A stretch of DNA of 64,000 nucleotides from Phallusia mammillata (GCA_003260075.1 QLIY01000180.1:142904-206903); one strand, 5' to 3'; shown: positions 1-14,300, numbered from the stretch's first letter. Notes: generated by a model from the sequence alone, not told the origin. Program-made: numbers and translations.

Positions 1-297
1 CAATAATCCAAAACTATCAACATCTCAAACCAAGATACATACTAGCCAAATAAACACTGGTAGGAACAGCGTTGTCTTAATTTAGCAACTAAATTTGAAT
101 AAGCCCTGACTTTTAATCAAATCATACACATCCAACGACGCATAGCTTCAACAACATATACAACAAAGGCAGAAAAATCATTTTTTGTTATCCATTTGCG
201 ATCGACTTGTTATTAGTTTACGATGTACGCTATTGACTGGTTTTTCTGGCTTTTGAAATTGTTGAAAAGCAGCAATGCCAATGTACCTATATTTCAG

Positions 298-3200
298 TGT
301 TCCTCCGGAGTATAACGTAAACGAAGTTCGGATGCGTGCCACCAAAAAGGATGAACAAGACGAATGGTTCCGTCATTTGTGGGTCGTCATTAAGGTTGCG
401 AATATTTTAAACAGAAAAATCTTACTATACTTTAAATAAGTACTTTGTGTAAATAAATAAAAGGCTTTTTATTATGAACTGTGGCACTAAACATCACTTA
501 AAATGTGCCATGTTTTATTTAATAATATATTTTTATGTTTTCCGCTATGTCATAAAATAAACGTATGAATTAGGGTTCTAATTTACCAATACTTTTGTGC
601 AGCGCAATATACCAGAAACTTGGATGCTACTTCCAGGCCAAGTCCAAAAACTCCAGGACGTAATAGATAAAGTTTCAATGGAGGTTCGTGTTAATATTGA
701 TAACGAGGAGTAACAATGCAGCACACTAAACTTCGCATTATCCAAAAGAGAAACTGGTTTAACGCAAACAAGCGTTGGAAAAGTAAATACACTAAGTGTC
801 TGGTTGCCAAGTAAAGTTTGGTTTACCAGACACAGTTCAAGTTGGATATATTCCATTGGACAAGTGTTCCATAAAACCGTGCGCTCAAAGACAACATAAG
901 AGTTTGTGTACGTGATATGATTCTATGTAACAAATGCTATATTTTTACCACATGAAACTTTATGGCTATTTTTTAAATATTGATATCCGTGCTGCGACCG
1001 AGAGTTTTGCTTATTTCGTATGTGCACCCTATGGGGTAAAAATTGTTTGAGAAACACTCCATCAGACAAAAACGCAAAACGAACAATATCATGTCTTTGA
1101 CATAAAGAGACCATATGAATTTTCAATACTTTATAACGCGACCAACTATCAGTTAAAGTTTTGTCCAGTTATAACTAAAAAGAAATCATAAACAAATCTA
1201 TTCGCTGTAAAAAGATTATCACCATGTTAGGTGTAATGTTGCTTCTCTTTGTGCTACATCAATGTCATTGAATTTATTTTATCAGACGGACTACCTTCAA
1301 CCCGACACACCCACCAGTCCGCCAGCAAGGACCTTTCCTGACAGAAGGTTTAGCAGTCCAGCTACATCACCGACAAACACTACGAACAATCCAGGAGAGA
1401 AACTTGCTAATATTGTAAGTCATCATACATTAGCAGTGTCTTGCCAGATCCGCTTTACCGTTAAAATAGTACAGGTGACCGGCTTAAGTTTAACGCTGTG
1501 TAACAGTTGCACTCTATTATCAATTACATCAATTAGGTTTTCGTCTATCTTTTTGTATTTAGATCTGTTTTCGTTTTTAACGACAGTCATTTTTTACCGG
1601 TCGACTGTGTTTAAATGGATCTTTTTAAAATTTGCAAACATTGGTTTATCTTTAGAGGTTAAGTCACATAAAACAAGCTTTCATGTGGTATCAAGTGTTT
1701 GTTGTGTCGCAATATGGCATTTTTTACATTTTAGACGCAATAAAAAGGAACTTGATAATAATTACATTCTCTCTTATCAATCTGTACCCGAGTTTTGGCG
1801 TCTTCTCCACTGTTTTACATGCATTACTATAAACTGTAAATCGGTCGAGCTCGATTTCTAGATGTAGCTGTAAACCAAACGAATGGCTTATGGTCTGTGT
1901 AAATATTGAATAGAGGCTGGGAAGGCGTATTGTCGGTTCAACATCCTTTTTTGTATGGAACTGTCCAGGTGGCGTTTACCTTTTCACAATATGTGTTGTT
2001 TGTTTTCTCGCACGAAAGCAGTGCAACATGTCTGAATCCACTATTACACGTCTGCATTTAAATCTGCAAATGGGCTTTTCTCCTGTTTAATGAAGATAGT
2101 CTACTCCTATTTTAGCTATTGTTTTTGTATAGCCCAGGTGCATATAAATATATGTAACCGTTTTAATCATTTATGTCACTAATATCCCCCCCCCCTTTAG
2201 CTATTGTTTTTGTATAGCCCAGGTGCATATAAATATATGTAACTGTTTTAATCATTTATGTCACTAATATTATTTATTGCACAGGCAATTGACTAATAGA
2301 TCCATTTTACGTATGTTCAGGCAATTACTAGAATTACCAACACTTTCGTGTATATAGTGTTCCTAAAATAGAAAAACGTCTATAACCTGTAACATTTAAT
2401 CTTTTTTTACAATTTTTAAATTCAGCAAGTAATCATCCTCACGAATTTTCAACCACATTCCGGCGATCGAATCAATAGGTTGTTAATTTTATGTGCGTTT
2501 TGCTTTTAGGACTAAGTGTACGCATCCGCCACAGGCGATTATTTCAAATACAGTATAATAAAGGTCATGCGAAAAGTGCTTTGCACACGTTGTAAATCGG
2601 TAGAAAAGACATACTAATAAGCAACTTTTTTGGCAACACCACTGGCAAAAATTCGCAATATAAGGTAATCTATGCCAATCAAGCGACAAACTAATGTACT
2701 TAGACGCAACTAATAGCTGTATTTTGTTGACAAATCAAATAAATTGAGTCTGTTGAGCAAAACGTTTTATTATTTTATGGAACCATGACGTATTATTGGA
2801 GCTCTAACGTCCCGTGTTTTTTGCAGTTTCGAGGAGGAGCGCCTAAAGCAGGACCATTTCCTGAACACCCCAAGTAAGCTGCCTAAAGCATACTGTGATT
2901 TTTTTACTCTCTAACTTTTTTCAAGTTACTAACGACACGAGATGTGTAATTTAGTAACCCCTGCAGATGGTTCTACCCGAATCCCCTCGATCGAATCAAC
3001 GCCGAGGACACCTTGCGTAAAAACCAAGAATACGGAAACATGTTAATGCGTGTAAGAGATGCTCAGGACGAGTGGCCCTACGCTGTCTCCGTAAAAGTTC
3101 CAAACGGAGAGTAAGTGCTAACATTTAAGTCACCATTTGATAAAGGTTCTTCACATATTGTAAAATTTTGTTGAAGTGTTAAAAAATTACGACACATGGT

Positions 3201-5289
3201 AAAAATGGTCACTATGATGTGTTTTCGTGTACACAAGTAGTAACTCTATTTTTTTATGAGTTAGAACCCAGAACGCTCCAGGGGACGAATCCCGATGAAG
3301 GTTTTTTTGGTCTGTCCAGGGTCAGGCGCGCCGGACCATTCGGCCAAGTTCCTGCCCGTAGTAACTCGAATTAATGTACACTGCATAAATTGAACAGTTG
3401 AAACAGTTAATGTATGGTGTAGCGCTTGCTATGTTTATTGTTTAACTTTGCACAAACATTACACAGGGTACTGTAGAACAGTTTAGGGATAAAATAGTTT
3501 CATACCTAATGCAGAGCACGTCGTCAAATCTTGCACCTCTATTAGAAAACTCATCCCTGTATTAGCGCTATACTTAGCCATCAGTATAGATAATACTGCT
3601 TTACAAAACTGAAGTTGCACAAACATACGACTCAATGCAGTACAAAGTTACCCTTTAAATTATAACAAGTTTTTTTTTACCTTTTTTCACTTTTTTAAAC
3701 AAACTACAACAATTACCAACACAAACTCCTCCAGCACATACAAGGTATGAAATATTTCTGCAAATTTTGAGGACGTTGTTAGAAGACGCATCCAGCCTAT
3801 GATTGGAGTTTTGGCAGCGCTTCGTTGCGTTGATAGCAGGAGTTTGTGGCAATAAATCATATATAGGTTAAATCAAAATCTGTCATGTTTACCAGCAAAC
3901 ATCAACCAAAAATATTCACATCATGCTTTTCTTACCATTTTAGCACGGAATTTAAACACTACCGGGTCAAACAGGGCAGCGCCACCAACCAGCGAGAGTT
4001 CGTCATATATCTCGGTGAAAAAATGCATCCTAAGCTCATGAGCAAAGAAGATGTCATTGAATATTTTGTCACTGAAAGTGAGGGAAGGTTTGTTCCATTG
4101 CGGGATAGGCGTCCTAACCAAAGACCTGTGTACGACACAGTACCACCATGTATGTTAATTTTTGTTTATGTTTATCCTTCGACATTTGGCTTGGTTTGTG
4201 TTGAGTAATTTGAAACTGAGCATTTTTTAACGCTAAACATGTAAAGCAAAAAGCCAAATGCTCATACAGTAAAAACAGCGCACCAAAATGTAAATGGTAA
4301 AGTTTTCAAAATTTTTGTGAAAATAAATAAAACATGAAGTTATTAAACTCCAGCGATGAGATAAATCTTTTATTATTGTCAAAAAGGTTTCTTTTTCCAA
4401 AAAGTCGTTTACTCAGTGGTTTGCAATCGGTGATATTGAAAGAACTGTTGGCGACCAATTACATTTTACAAGCAATAAAAAAATAATAAATATTGGTTGT
4501 TAATTGTTCATTTACTCTAAGGCGCTTATTATTTTCTTTTGTAGAATTGACTATGTAACTATTCATAAAAAATAGCATCCGTCTATTTTTGATAAGCTTT
4601 GCTAACCAGCATTTACTATCATTTCAGTTGGGCCTATGGATCACCAACGCAACGGTGATGGACCACGTTACGTGAATGAACGAGGTACATACGATTTAAT
4701 GTTCCCTCCCATCCAAATTGTTTTCCGCTCAAATACACTTTCACATTGCAAGCGGGTTTTAAAGGCAGTTAACTGGAAAACTAAAAAACGTTTCCGCGAG
4801 CAGATTAACGCCAGAACAGAATACTGTTAAGTTGACTTGTGTTGGTTGTTTTACATTTGTTTGCATGTCGCCCAGTTGGTTTGCATTGGTCTGTTTTACT
4901 TGTTAAATTATTTCCTAGAAACAGTATATAAATGCCTTATTTGGCAAAATATGCCATTTTTATTTATATAAATCACGTTGCATGAAATGTAAGCAAAATA
5001 TATTTCTCGCCAGAGAATATGTTGGTAACCTAATACTTTAAAATCAGTGTCGGTTGATTCTGGGTGCGTAATTTAAAAAGTAAATATGATAACACACTGA
5101 GAGAACAGACCAAAACTTACTCTTGTGCCCATCAATTTTTATTACTGCTCGCCGTTACAATTGACTTACGCAAAATTGTCAGGTATTTCTCGCCCTCCTC
5201 AAACTGATCGACGCAGTTACTTTGACCACCAAGTTTCCTGTCCTCAATTTCAATTCCAACTTCCAGAAGAACCTGGCTACACGTCGTGA
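298..5289 (+). CDS. STAP: STAP-like PH-SH2 signalling adaptor (5' end missing)
   Basis: Exons by frame, AG/GT and phase: 298-394, 603-683, 1286-1414, 2827-2873, 2967-3110, 3944-4149, 4628-4684, 5183-5289 (stop TGA). They join in one frame of 288 residues plus stop. The first exon needs two bases from an upstream exon, so the start is outside the window. Exon 1 ends like a PH domain C-terminal helix (DEQDEWFRHLWVVIK). Exon 2 carries the ETWMLLPGQ stretch typical of the STAP inter-domain segment. Exons 3-4 form a Pro/Ser/Thr-rich linker. Exons 5-6 are an SH2 domain: WFYPNPLDR at the start, GNMLMRVRD with the phosphotyrosine-binding Arg at the FLVR position, then FKHYRV. The tail has Tyr in VYDTVPP, SYFDH and GYTS that could be phosphorylated. 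STAP adaptors dock to tyrosine kinases and cytokine receptors at the inner membrane. The assignment rests on PH-SH2 order and the LPGQ segment; another small PH-SH2 adaptor is possible. Confidence 0.8.
2111..2270. repeat. 75-bp direct duplication split by C10
   Basis: Copy 1 is 2111-2185 and copy 2 is 2196-2270. They differ at one base (ACCG against ACTG), and exactly ten C (2186-2195) lie between them. It is in an intron of the STAP-like gene and carries no exon. Its form matches six other junctions in this window, so I read it as an unmerged assembly overlap. Confidence 0.85.
3247..3357 (-). mobile_element. tRNA-derived SINE, copy 1, with 10-bp TSD
   Basis: On the minus strand the element reads GGGCAGGAACTTGGCCGAAT and onward to a GGTTC-type box B and a short A-rich tail. 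It has a box-A-like TGGCCGAATGG and a box-B-like motif (here slightly mutated). A perfect 10-bp direct repeat GTAGTAACTC flanks it at 3237-3246 and 3358-3367, the mark of target-primed insertion. Related copies lie at 19407-19520, about 42494-42597 and about 42622-42735. Confidence 0.75.
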
Positions 5290-6262
5290 CGAGTTAATGT
5301 ATCTGTACTGCCACCTACCGGTCAAAAAACCTACCGGTCAAAAACTTGGTGGTAAATCGGTGTTTAGTTGAGGTCATTACAGACACAACACAATGCAAGT
5401 TTCTTCGCACTTTAAAGTGTATGTACTTTTTATGATTTGCTGTTTGATGTTGGCCTTTAATGTTTGTCTTCTGCAAAAAATTTTTGGGGTTAGACAATTA
5501 CGTATAAACTCTTTTACCAAAGGTAATGAAACATGCGACAATGAGCACTGATACACTGCTTAATCTCTATGGAGATGATTAATGTATATACTACCATTTT
5601 GAAAACTACGATTAAGTATGTAATGTTTCTGGAGATTGTTTACAAAAAGCAAAACTTTCCGGTGAAGTTTGCGCATCTTTTCCTCTGCAACGCACCAAAA
5701 ACTTCCACTGTTTGTTTTAGTCATATATACTGGCCACACATTAATTAACAAACTCGCGTTGATTTTATCCTCATAGTGCAATTGTGAGAAACGTGTGTTT
5801 GTCGCTTTTAAATCTTGGCCTGCTTGTGACTTGTTGCAAATCACATGAAATATTAACCATATTTGCTGGCGCTGTTACTCTGTCTATATAGATTTAGTAT
5901 GTTTAAGGTCGTATTTCTTTTGGAGTTTAAACGATACGTTACGCCATAAAGCATATAATTACTGCAATCGCTAGGTGTAATTGTTCTGTTTATAGCGTCA
6001 TACGTCATAACTTTTTTGTGGCCAACGTTTTGCGAGCTGTCACTCAAAACTCAATTAAAACCCACACTTGCAAAATAATTTGTCACCATACTTGTAAAAA
6101 TTCATTTAGCGGCCCCAAACATTTCTGGAAACAAACATTTCCTGGCAAAAAGTTCTGCCTATTGGTAAATACCACTTCCCATCCCACTCTCAGTGTTTGC
6201 AATCTCGACAGGGAAAACATTCTTGTCATGTTGCCCAAACTGTTAGCACGACATTATTGTAT

Positions 6263-6391
6263 CATGTTACACACGCAACGATACCGCGGCCGGCGTGTCG
6301 TATGTTGCAATCAGTCGTGATTTTCCCCCCCCCCCATGTTACACACGCAACGATACCGCGGCCGGCGTGTCGTATGTTGCAAATCAGTCGT
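6263..6391. repeat. About 56-bp direct duplication split by a C run
   Basis: Copy 1 (6263-6318) and copy 2 (6335-6391) share CATGTTACACACGCAACGAT and continue through CCGCGGCCGGCGTGTCG. They are separated by GATTTT and C10-11 (6325-6335; the last C can belong to copy 2). It is the same architecture as the other G/C-run junctions and lies in the intergenic spacer. Confidence 0.8.
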
Positions 6392-7508
6392 CTGATCGCG
6401 CGACACAAGATTGTCACCGTGACGTTGATCATTACGTCAATTCCGCCCAATTTTGCCGATCATCGATCTCAATTTAAGCATTAATACTGTGAATTTGCTG
6501 AGATTTTTCGCAGAGATTATACGCGTGAATTGTAACTAAATCTTCCCCTAAAGTTCCGGTGATAACGCTTTTTAATGCGAGCAAAATGTTACTAATTTGC
6601 GCGATATGTTTCATGGCTAATAAATATATTTCCATGTTCTGCAATATTTTAAGAACACCTGTCTTGTCAATTATTGCAACAAAGAGGTAGACTACAAAAC
6701 TTTAGACTACAAAATGGTATATTTAGTTTGCGACCACGTCAGAATTGGGCTAAACGTGCTTGGAACAGAGATAGTTGTAGTATTCTTACTATTGGACTGT
6801 TCTAAACGGGCCTGAAATTGGAGCCCGAACCCGAAAGTACAAGCGCAAAACCCGGCCCGAATTCGAATCGTTTTTTGAAAACTCGTTTATAGGCCCGAAA
6901 GTTTGATTGACATGCCTATACATTGAAGTCTCAGGAAAGACCAAGACAATAAACGCAATGGACAATTGGTCTTGGACAAGGCGTTTTAGGGCTGTTTGAC
7001 ACAAGGTCAGTGCCAGCAACTGGCTACTTACCTATAGTGTAAAATATACGCACAAATATGATTCAACACATAGAGCACATTTAAGAACCTAATCGTTACC
7101 ATAATGATCACATAGGCAAATAGGTTTTGATAAATAGATGTTGCCTGTTAAAAAACATATTTATCTCTCTTAATGGATATATTTGCGAAATTGCGCAAAG
7201 CTTTACGTTTCAAAATTCATTTCAGTTGAGAATAACAAGTTTACCTACACAGTTCCTAAATAAACTATCTCCCAAACCACATGAGACTGTTTTGTCAGGC
7301 TACACAATGAAACATACCTTTCCATCGTTGTATGTAAACTTTTAGGGGATAAGAATCATAATCTTATCGGTCGCCATGAAAATCTTCCGATTATCGTGCA
7401 TTTATTTTCGTTTCGGGTTTAAGCGAGAACGAATATTTTAGCAGCGTTAAGCCTGTCACTAATGTACATCCCCCACATGGGCGAGTTCGCCTACAATGTT
7501 GATGTTAT

Positions 7509-7512
<4 letters not shown>

Positions 7513-7553
<41 letters not shown>
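7513..7553. repeat. 41-base poly-C tract
   Basis: An uninterrupted run of 41 C. I see no duplicated flanks here, unlike the C10/G10 sites. It creates spurious poly-Pro and poly-Gly frames on the two strands. It may be a true homopolymer of uncertain length or filler at an assembly join. Confidence 0.9.
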
Positions 7554-8395
7554 TGATACGGGTGGACGCCACGAAAAACCCGGCGGTAAAAGGAGGGCAA
7601 CAAAAACGTAAGCTTACCGATATGTTTCCAACCGCGAACGTGAGGATTGCGAAGCGCCGTCAGGGCAAATACGGAGAAGCTTGAAGACCGGTATTGCCTT
7701 TTTCGTCCTGATCGAGAACCTTCATGATCGCCTGAAGTGAGGATCAATACGCAGTCTTTGCGAGAGAAGAGTAGGCGAAGCACGTTTGTGAATATTAGAT
7801 TACACGTTTACAAGCAAATTTTCGACAGGAACACCTTTATATTGCTTTTTAAATGTCATAACCAATAGGATCGTGTATTTTTTCGGTTATAAGAAAATTT
7901 GTTTTTACTGAGGGAACAAGCATAAAACCTAATAACAGTCGAAGCTTAAGTTGGCGTCGGATAGTTTGGCGCTTTTTAAATCATTTAGTTGCCGAAACTT
8001 TAGCGGTTAGAAAAAGTTGAGCGTAGAAAATTGTTTTTTTAAATAATTCATATGAGCCTGGCCTCGAGGTTTGTGTTTGTGCGGAAGCAAGGGCACAACG
8101 AGCAACTCTTACGTAAAGCAAACATCGGATGTTTGTAAATGGTAAACCTGCACCTCAAATATTTGCGTGGTCACCATCTCCAGGCGCTTGTCACTTTATA
8201 TACAGAAAAAATGCAACGCTAAGTCAATCAAGTCAAAATCAAGAAGTTAAATAAATTGTGATGATTTTGTTTTTAGAACGGTTTCTGTATTGTAGTAAAA
8301 ATAAGTAATCTCAAGAGTTGAGATAAAGCAGTGTGGGAGAGGAGGTCGTGAAAAGTTGACTGGCAATTGCTGACACGAAAATAAATTGAAAGACA

Positions 8396-11300
8396 ATGGC
8401 TCATTTTGAACATTGGTATTTGATGGTCCTTGCCTTGATCGTGGGAATTTTTCTGCCCGCTGAGACCGACGCTGGCTGCACCGAACTCGGACGATGCTGC
8501 ACCGGGCAAAATGCCGACTGCCGATACGTGTATCCTTCTGGCAGACATTCGTCGCGAGCATGCTACTGTGATGACTTCTGTCGAAAATCGGGAGACTGCT
8601 GCAGTGATTATAAAGAGCGCTGCCTAAACGAAGGTAAGTGCTCTATTCAAAGTAGATGTAAGCCGCTTGAAAAGGCGCAACCCCGTTTGACAGCGGAAAA
8701 GCTTTGTAAGGCGGCGCTACTTTCAACGTACATCGTTCGTAACACCGTTTAACAGGTAATCCGAGAGCCGGAACCGGTTTCGCACTAAAGCGGCAAAATC
8801 CGAATGCTGCCGAAGTGGCGAGACGCCGGTGATTTTAATACGTCGCCACACGACTGTGCGCATCCAACGACCATTGCAATGATGTCAATCGTGAGTTCAA
8901 TTTGGAAGACGTTTAGCTTCGAGTTCCCCCTAGGGATCGGCTCAGGGAAGCCTGAGGGCACGAGGCTGGTATGGGCCACAAAATTCCTTTCCATTTGCGC
9001 ATTACATTTTGCCAAGGCCCAAGAGTACAAAGTGGAGTCGGTCATCGGCGTGACCGGAAAACGGAACAAGGGTTTAAAATTACGATCTAAGGACGAAGCG
9101 CTCACAGCAGCATAACCCTCTTGGGAATTTTCAATATGGTGGTAACTTAGGCTAAAACTCTTCACACAAAAACACAGTAGGTGAGCAATATTAATTTTTG
9201 AGATGTGATTGACTTTAAGCAGTTTTTTGCCTGCTCGCTTTCTTACTCAACAGTAATAAAGGTTTTGGAAGAATTAAGGGAGAAACATATGTTAATTACG
9301 CGACCGTGGGCTGAGCATTATCTCCGCCACCTCACTTGTGTATTCGCGGATATTGACCGTATAATCGCCTTTACTGTAATTGGTGAACAACTGCAAACAT
9401 TGCGCGTCCAGCCACCGGCAAATAATACAAAGGGATTACATGGGAAGTTTGCTGACTTCACACTGTGCTTCTATTGTTGACCTCTTGCTGCCGCTTTGAG
9501 AAAAACAAAGTAATTGAGAGGGGTTGGCATGCGCCATTGCACTGTAAGTTAATCAGTAACTCGAAATCGCCCACTTCAAACGCTTGAAAACAAAACCTTT
9601 GACCATTGAGGTATGAGAAATGAGGATTTATGACCAGGCAGTTTGATTTGTCTGTATTTGTTAGTGTGTTTTCCACGTTTAACAAAAGGTTAAACCGGGT
9701 TGGTGCCTGTCATTCTTAATATTTGAAACTCATGTGACTCCGTTTAAAGTTCACATCAATGTCATTGTTGAAAATCCGTAACTCAGTTTTGCATTCAAGT
9801 GTTTCCCACGCTTAGAGGCAGCGCGTTATTTTGTGAATGTTTAGTGATTTTTTTTAACTGTAAATCATATCCATCCGCTTTTGAATTTCACAACCGCCCC
9901 GCATTAAACCGTCTCTTTGGTTGCTGTGGTGAACGAGGTTTCCATGGGGATTTGCATGTCGTCGCCAAAGTAATACGTGATCAGCTGTTGTGACGCAGTG
10001 ACTATTTCCGTCGGGCCGCAATCCTCTATTAGGCAGTCGACAAATTCTCCCAAATCGCTTTCTCAGCCGTCCATAAACCCGAACCCAAAACACAATACAA
10101 TACACGTACAACCCTGCAGTATACAACCTTGCACATCCGCAAAGGAAATGAATGCTTCACCCAAGACACGACTTTAATTACCTGAAAATAATTGCAACCA
10201 GGAGCATGAACCGATCAATCATCCTTGCGCAGTGTTTTGTCAAAACGCATCCAGTGACCCCACCTTTGTCGCAAAGCAGCGTTTGATTTCGCTTTCGTTT
10301 GTTTATGGATCAATTAGAGGCAACCGAACACGGCCGTTAGAAGCCACATGTTTCAACACCTCGTCGTACAATGACCTGCGCAGTCTCAAATCCGCCTGTC
10401 CAATTGTTTACAGCAACGCTTTCGCTCGAATCGGTCGAGTATACGTCGGCACCAAGCCCTCGCCTCGATGGATTGCTGTAAAATACAACAAGACGAGTTT
10501 TCTGTCTAACCAATTGGTGGACTTATTTTGTAGCGGCCTGTCACATTTTATGTCCCGCCAATAAAACCTGCTTTTATCACCACGGCCTATCCGATATGAG
10601 TGGACGCACATGCGGGTGTAGCAAGTGCTGATCGACAGTTTATTCCCATCTGCCAGCACAGCTTTTACATGGGTCTTGTGGCGCCTCAACAAAGCTATAT
10701 ACGACGCGAAGAAAGTAAGATTTGCATAGAGCCACTAATCACAAACTGTTGCTTCAATGTATTTATGGCACAGACATGTTTTGTTCAAGTCATTTGACAA
10801 ATAGGGCTAACAACTAAACTTACAACAAATGAACGCAATGAACGCTAAGCTGTTCAAAATGCATTGTCTCAAAACGATAACCCCAATACATGTTTGCGTG
10901 ATCAAATTGTGGCTTATAGTCGTCGTAAGTTGTATTTTTCAATCCCGCGGGAAAACAACACCATCAATACCTGACTTGTTTACTTTTAAATCAAAACAAA
11001 AAAAATCGCAAGCGGCTCAACCGTATAGAGCACGTGTGACCGTGAAACACTGTTTGCCTTATAAGGAGATTCACGGTCGAAGCTGTGACGCACGGCAAGG
11101 CGCTTTTGGTAATAACAAGTGCTCTACCTTCCAACGGCCGTGACGTCAGCATACGCATTTGCACAGAAAAGTGAATAGCTAGAAAAACGGTTATGTGAGG
11201 GCAAAAACAACCCTTTCGTGTTGTAAGAACAGGAAGCTTTCTTACCTGGTTCAGTCAGACGCTTTGTACACCTTTAGAAACAAACGTATATTGATGGATC

Positions 11301-14300
11301 GTTTTCGGGAGGACAACAAATATCTCTACGCAGTGCAATGATAACAGCGGTCACTACCATGTTGGGTATCTCGTTAGCTCACTATACAGCTTTCAAACAA
11401 TTGCTGGTGCTTTCACAATAAACACCTGGCCTTATCAGATCGTCTTGCGGCTAATCCGGCATTGAGATAAATTTAGACGCTTACACGTGGTTTAAACGGG
11501 TCAAGGCGCACGGTTTAGGTTTTTCATGTCGCAGCAGAGATCTATTTTCATGCTTTACGTCTTGCAGGTGTTTTTGCTCCCGGTATCGTTTCATACATGT
11601 AATCTTCTCAGCGTGATGTTACCCATTGTTTCAACGTGCCCGCGCGTTGCGTCGGCATTACAGATGCGTCATTATGCCGTAAATAGCTGATCGCCTCAAC
11701 GGTAAGAGTGTCCAGCACTTGTGAATGATGGGCGTGACCAAAACGCCGGTGGAAGACAACACCGATTCAGATCGTGTACAAACATGAGCTGTGACGGCGA
11801 AACGAAGCTGACGAAATCATTTTGACGCGTTCGGGACTGTTTTGCACCTTCAAATCGTTACTATCTCGCTTTTCAAAACAAACGTCGATGTTGTTTTTGA
11901 GCCTGGGTTCGATTCGAGCATCACAAAAAGCTGTACGCGTGTTCTTAAAACTCGGAGCTTGTTCGCCGCCACTCCCCCGGCCGTGTTCGCGATATAAAAT
12001 TGCATCTCGTCCGCTGCCGTGGAAATTGGTTTCCGGTGCCTTCGCCGAAAGACGTCCCCCTCAATTGCCAAACTTACATCCGACGCCGCGCGCGGGCGAA
12101 GGCCTGATCGGGCCCGAACAAACAAGCAAGTCGTAACTCTGTTGCCCAAAGCGGAGGTGGCATTTGCGTTTGGTCACTTCTGTGATGACTTTACGGCGTT
12201 GTGCGAGCGGCATATCACAAAGCAAAGTTGAGTGGGCTACCACAATGAACCGCAGAGAGCGAGCGTGACATTTTCTTTGCTGGGGTAACGATTGTTTGAG
12301 CTTAAACCGCGCCGCAATCCGATTGCACGACATTCCGTGTTTAAACCGAGTAATTTTGGTCTGGGGTATTGCTTGACCCGGAATTTATTACGTGACCTTT
12401 GCAAAGAAAAATTGTAGCCCGTAATTCCAAAAACCTCAAACTGTTGCAATTTTAATGTTTCAACAAATTACAAGGTGCCCGAAACTACATGTCCAATTCA
12501 GCCATGTTAACATCGCCTCAAAACACAAATTGGGTCCCACGTGATTTGGGAGTAGTGTAGAACAATAAAGTGCGGCAGTTCAATCGTAAACTACCAACGA
12601 TTTTTTGATATCGCTATGATGTAATGCAAAAAGATGTCGTAATGGGACGTTAACTGCGCGGTCGAGGCCACTCGATTCACAGAGGACACCAATGTAATTT
12701 GTAACCGCACAGAGCATTCTGGCTTATACCTCCACTTGCAGATGTCTTAAACTGACACAATATCAGGCAGGTTGTCGTAGCGTTGGATCGTCGATCTTAA
12801 TTACGCTGTGAAGTAAAATTTGTTGCCGATCAATCAGGACAATAGACATAAATTACTTATCTTGCTATTTTTAGATGCTGGTTAATCTGCCCACCATGGT
12901 GGCCCACACATTTCAAATGTGAATTCAAGAACGATTCGGTAATCCGTAAGCTGGCTTTTGCAAAAATGCACCATTCATGATAGCTTTCTTCTTCGGCCAG
13001 TTCGCAGCATTCAGCTGCTTCTTAGTTGACCCCGGATTTCTTTGCGATGTTTGATGTTAGCGCTCTCGCCTGGCATGGCAAATACGCGTCGCATTGTCAC
13101 ATTCTCTGGTATAGGTTTGCGTGTTGCAGGGTAAATGTCATTCCCGATCGTCGAACAAGATGAAAAGTTCATGTGTACCAACGACCGCGACGTGTGCTGT
13201 TGACGCCGTATTTTAAGGTTTTATGTCCCTCTGTCGTTGTAAAATATCCACACGCAACCTTGCTATTAAGTAATACATATGTTAAGGGGGAAATAAGTAA
13301 ACATTTCGATGGGGATCTGTACACTTAAACTTTGAGTGCATTCGGTCAATGTGCCTTTACAACTATGGTAAAACTTCATTATCACAACATACGTCTCTCG
13401 CGTTTAGTTCACTATCGGAAATTTTTGTCGTTTAATCTGCGTACGAAGTGTGAGGTCCCGCAGTTCGCTCTTACAGCAAGTCACTCACACTAAATTGACT
13501 AACCGACAAAAGCGCGTTGACCCGTTCAAATTTTTGACGTATATAATCGATTTACTCGGTTCGCTAGTTGGGAATTCAAAACCATAACTCTCAAAACCAT
13601 GAAGTTAAAACCGACTTATGACTTTCACGCATATTCCTCTAGCTACTTTAATGAGTGTAGATCAAAAGAAGTCTCCGAAAACGTTGACTGACTCCGCAAT
13701 CTTTTGAGGGTGCGTTCCTATTCACATAAGGTCCAGTTGTTGTCACAGGACTGTCCAGTGTGACATCAATCGCTTGGAGTACGTTCTTTACGTCAGCAAG
13801 TGTGTTCGCAGGTGGGGCCGTTCCCGCTTAAGAAGAGCTTTTCCCTTCCCTTTAAACGCAAGCACTATTTTACAGCCGACGAAGTTCCCACACGTATACC
13901 GCAGGCACAAATCGCCTCATCTTTTTAAGAGGACGTCGGCTGAATTAACTTCGGCTTTTATTGTGTACATAAGCGAATTTGCGAGATTTAACGCCGACAG
14001 TAGCCGGTAACTGACGAATGCGTGTTTTCTTTTCCTAACCTGCGTTAGTCGGATCGTGGTGGTTTTCTAAAGCAGCCAGGTAGGTGGTCCTCGCAAGCAA
14101 AAAACGATTACAGAAGATGTATTGCGGCCAGCTTAAGCTAGAGACGATTACTAATCTCCAAAGTCTTCATACACGATTAGCAGATTGGCTTGTTTGTTAG
14201 TAAACATGAGAACAGACGCGATCTGGCCAAGAAGACAAATTGGGCGGCTGGTCGGGCCTGAAAGCTCATGAAAATCGCGTCAATCGTCTCGACCGTCTAC

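Larger units (their letters stand above)
5290..8395. other. Intergenic spacer between the STAP-like and SBSPON genes
   Basis: About 3.1 kb without a supportable exon. It holds a small duplication with CCTACCGGTCAAAAA twice near 5316-5345, the duplication-plus-C-run at 6263-6391, and a 41-base C tract at 7513-7553. Open frames here are short, lack splice context and resemble no family I know. It probably contains the STAP-like 3' UTR and the SBSPON promoter, but I see no definite signal for either. Confidence 0.5.

Noticed and set aside
4685-4830. Extension of the STAP-like exon past 4684 to a stop at 4830
   Set aside because: A donor (CGAG then GTACAT) at 4684 joins in phase to 5183-5289, which ends the frame with a plausible tail; the extension looks intronic.
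7505-7783. Open frames with poly-Gly or poly-Pro across 7496-7783
   Set aside because: They exist only because of the 41-base C tract; there is no family resemblance or splice context.
9205-9480. 91-codon frame in the SBSPON first intron
   Set aside because: No recognisable domain and no splice sites joining it to neighbouring exons.
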